Origin: Desulfocapsa sp.
GTDB lineage: Bacteria > Desulfobacterota > Desulfobulbia > Desulfobulbales > Desulfocapsaceae
Direction of reading: 5' to 3'
NCBI GenBank assembly: GCA_020717935.1
Contig: DYDK01000095.1
Span: 1 to 6,759, forward strand
Length of the DNA stretch: 6,759 bases
This document shows, in pieces, positions 5,608-6,759 of the stretch. Positions within the stretch are counted from its first letter, which is position 1. Each line of letters begins with the position of its first letter. Position numbers and translations under genes: made by a program. The notes under the pieces were generated by a model. That model had not been told where the DNA came from, ran no database searches, and saw only the letters and a list, made by a program, of their open reading frames with translations.

Positions 5608-5641
5608 ATAAACATCATAACCCAACTGGCAGACTTGTCAA
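5606..5641 (-). promoter_or_regulatory. Near-consensus sigma70 promoter, minus strand
   Basis: TTGACA (5641-5636, exact -35) and TATGAT (5619-5614, 5 of 6 for -10) are separated by 16 bp. The expected start lies near 5609-5606. It faces left, away from hicA, and leads straight into the hairpin RNA that ends at the terminator 5512-5543. Confidence 0.75.
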
Positions 5642-5652
5642 AGATTTATTTC

Positions 5653-5697
5653 TGATATCAGGTAACGCTTGCGAATGCTTGCTTAAAGTGATATCAT
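5653..5697 (+). promoter_or_regulatory. hicAB promoter with twin TGATATCA palindromes
   Basis: TTGCGA (5669-5674) and TATCAT (5692-5697) are 17 bp apart and make a plausible sigma70 promoter. Two identical 8-bp palindromes TGATATCA lie at 5653-5660 and 5689-5696, 36 bp apart. The second covers the -10. A direct repeat GCTTGC occurs at 5667-5672 and 5677-5682. The palindromes are good candidates for operator sites bound by HicB through its ribbon-helix-helix end. This is inference from position and symmetry. Confidence 0.5.
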
Positions 5698-5704
5698 GCT
5701 TACT

Positions 5705-5959
5705 ATGAACAGCAAGCACAGAAAAACATTACAGGCCATCTTTGCCGAGCCGACAAAATCAACGATCCGTTTTGTTGACATTGAATTGCTTCTCCTTGCT
5801 GTTGGGGCGGTCGCCACAGAAGGCAACGGCTCACGGGTCGGATTTATCTGTGGGGCTGAAGAGTGGCGAGCACACCGCCCGCATCCAGGTAAAGAGGCCA
5901 AAAAGTATCAGGTAGAAGGAGCGCGCGAATTCCTTTCACTATTGGGGGTAAAACCATGA
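5705..5959 (+). CDS. hicA: HicA-family mRNA interferase toxin
   Basis: HicA toxins are small double-stranded-RNA-binding-fold ribonucleases that cut mRNA and are held inactive by HicB. From ATG 5705 the protein has 84 residues: MNSKHRKTLQAIFAEP at the start, the helix IRFVDIELLLLAVGA (21-35), the turn EGNGSRVGF (39-47), then HRPHPGKEAKKY (57-68) and EFLSLLGVKP at the end. Many HicA proteins carry the active His in a 'GS-x-H' turn; here that turn is GSRV, and the HRPHP motif (H57, H60) holds the only nearby histidines, as in a known subtype. ATG 5696 would add three residues but overlaps the -10 box, so 5705 is preferred, possibly on a leaderless mRNA. There is no clear Shine-Dalgarno sequence. 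The stop overlaps hicB by ATGA, typical of toxin-first hicAB operons. Confidence 0.88.
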   Translation: MNSKHRKTLQAIFAEPTKSTIRFVDIELLLLAVGAVATEGNGSRVGFICGAEEWRAHRPHPGKEAKKYQVEGAREFLSLLGVKP

Positions 5960-6285
5960 ACACTATGAAGCACAAGGGCTACACGGCCCGCATTGAATTT
6001 GATGACCGTGACAATATATTTATCGGTCGCATCCTTGGGATCAGGGCTATTATTGGTTTTCATGCCGATACGGTTGACGGACTGCGCGCGGCTTTTATTG
6101 AGGCCGTTGACGACTACCTCGATTCCTGCGCCAAAACAGGGGCGAATCCACAAAAGCCAGCGAGCGGAAAACTTATGCTGCGGGTTCCGCCAGAGGTTCA
6201 TAATGCCGCGTTGATTGCAGCCCAATCGTCAGGGATAAGCCTTAACCAGTGGGCCGCCAATGCGCTCAGAGAGGCTGTTCACTGA
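5956..6285 (+). CDS. hicB: HicB-family antitoxin
   Basis: A 109-residue antitoxin that binds and blocks HicA and represses its own operon. The N-terminal half (about 5-58) is the degenerate RNase H-like HicB fold: HKGYTARIEFDDRDNIFIGR (6-25), GIRAIIGFHADTVDGLRAAF (28-47), EAVDDYLDSC (49-58). After the linker NPQKPAS the C-terminal part (71-107) reads KLMLRVPPEVHNAALIAAQ then SSGISLNQWAANALREAV, a ribbon-helix-helix DNA-binding domain of the Arc/MetJ type. The start ATG 5956 overlaps the hicA stop, with GGGGGT (5943-5948) upstream as a possible ribosome site. ATG 5965 is an alternative giving MKHKGY. The palindromes before hicA are the likely binding sites. The pair looks intact and functional. 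Confidence 0.93.
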   Translation: MNTMKHKGYTARIEFDDRDNIFIGRILGIRAIIGFHADTVDGLRAAFIEAVDDYLDSCAKTGANPQKPASGKLMLRVPPEVHNAALIAAQSSGISLNQWAANALREAVH

Positions 6286-6297
6286 CAACCCAAACCA

Positions 6298-6312
6298 AGA
6301 TCTTCAAGATCT
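6298..6312. repeat. 15-bp palindrome after hicB
   Basis: AGATCTT-C-AAGATCT is a perfect 7-bp inverted repeat around one base, starting 12 bp after the hicB stop. GCAAG-T-CC-TTT-GG-CTTGC (6313-6330) forms a second small hairpin right after it. Together they could end the hicAB transcript, but no T tract follows. Confidence 0.4.
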
Positions 6313-6347
6313 GCAAGTCCTTTGGCTTGCTCTTGCGTGTGTAGATA

Positions 6348-6572
6348 TTACTTCTCAACAAGGTAATGCTGAATCTGCTTTTTGATGCTCTCAAGATGGT
6401 CGTTGCCAATGCCCAGAAATGGCCGGGCGGGCATTTTAATAGTCCGCGCGCCGGTGGTGAATCCCCGGCCTTCGGTGGTTCCTTTAATCCACTGGCCTTT
6501 CTTCCCTTTACTGGTATTTCGCTTGCGCCGGTTCTGGAGATAGAGATTAGACTGCGCGCCTCCCCTGAAATT
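6348..6572 (-). pseudogene. Fragment of Mu-like phage virion morphogenesis protein
   Basis: On the minus strand an open frame of 74 codons, bounded upstream by an in-frame TAA (6575-6573), ends at TAA 6350-6348. It lacks a start codon near its beginning. The protein reads QWIKGTTEGRGFTTGARTIK (27-46), then MPARPFLGIGNDHLESIKKQ (47-66) and IQHYLVEK. The 'PARPFLGI---D---I---I---L' ending is the hallmark of the C-terminus of phage virion morphogenesis proteins (Mu gpG / P2 gpS type, tail completion). About the first half of such a protein is missing, and the sequence upstream does not supply it in this frame. It is best read as a prophage remnant. The longer ORF on the same strand in another frame (6266-6640) is a shadow of it. 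Confidence 0.7.
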
Positions 6573-6624
6573 TTAAACAGCAACATGTAAAAGTAGCCCC
6601 AATAATTATTCTTTTGGAGTTCAA

Positions 6625-6729
6625 ATGAAGGCAATATCAAAACAGTTCAGCCATGTTTCAAACTTCACACCTTATATGGCCATAGTTGAGAAACTTGTTA
6701 ACAACATTCCTGAATCCGTGGCACAGTAA
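6625..6729 (+). CDS. Possible small ORF or broken gene start, 34 codons
   Basis: ATG 6625 follows GGAG (6616-6619) by 5 nt. It reads MKAISKQFSHVSNFTPYMAI then VEKLVNNIPESVAQ, stopping at TAA 6727-6729. The protein is not recognised. After the stop the other frame continues IAESAHNILI to the window edge, so the gene could be frameshifted near 6720 and continue beyond 6759. It is divergent from the phage fragment. The only real support is the ribosome site. Confidence 0.3.
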   Translation: MKAISKQFSHVSNFTPYMAIVEKLVNNIPESVAQ

Positions 6730-6759
6730 TTGCTGAAAGCGCTCATAATATCTTGATAT

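Noticed and set aside
6266..6640. 124-codon minus-strand ORF
   Set aside because: It is out of frame with the recognisable phage virion morphogenesis fragment on the same strand and runs into hicB; it looks like a shadow.
1..6759. CRISPR array
   Set aside because: No regularly spaced direct repeats of 20-40 bp seen on either strand.

Overview
The window reads as a chromosomal segment of a Gram-negative anaerobe, most likely a Desulfobulbaceae-like member of the Desulfobacterota. This is inferred from protein style and gene context, not from a marker gene. The left two thirds (1-4962) is ordinary coding sequence on the plus strand. The right third (about 5000-6759) is an accessory patch of non-coding RNA, a toxin-antitoxin pair and phage debris.

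Layout. 1-291: 3' end of an unrecognised gene, possibly a transposase. 328-379: a perfect 23-bp inverted repeat. 491-2281: SulP-family anion transporter with a C-terminal STAS domain. 2282-2443: non-coding gap with hairpins. 2444-3310: rsmI, the 16S rRNA C1402 2'-O-methyltransferase, overlapping by 4 bases the next gene (3307-4962), a 551-residue conserved protein whose central and C-terminal parts resemble the GalT/Ap4A-phosphorylase branch of the HIT superfamily. 5058-5149 (minus): a 92-nt tRNA gene with encoded CCA, anticodon UCA (reads UGA), a long class II variable arm, and a Gly/Cys-like acceptor with U73. 5150-5346 (minus): a small, apparently frameshifted ORF with an excellent Shine-Dalgarno sequence. 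5380-5481: a strongly structured element. 5512-5641 (minus): a near-consensus sigma70 promoter, a chain of hairpins and an intrinsic terminator, i.e. a small RNA or attenuator. 5705-6285 (plus): hicA-hicB, divergent from that promoter. 6348-6572 (minus): a fragment of a Mu-like phage virion morphogenesis protein. 6625-6729: a possible 34-codon ORF.

The most interesting part is the minus-strand series promoter, hairpin RNA/terminator, structured leader, small ORF and UCA tRNA, all in one direction within about 600 bp. The tRNA looks neither like a standard selenocysteine tRNA (which has an 8+5-bp acceptor branch and G73) nor like a normal glycine tRNA (which has a short variable loop). It may be an opal-reading or Sec-mimicking minor tRNA. 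Five of the neighbouring genes stop at UGA, so efficient suppression would be costly and expression is probably restricted. The adjoining hicAB pair and phage remnant suggest that this third of the window came from a prophage or satellite-type island.
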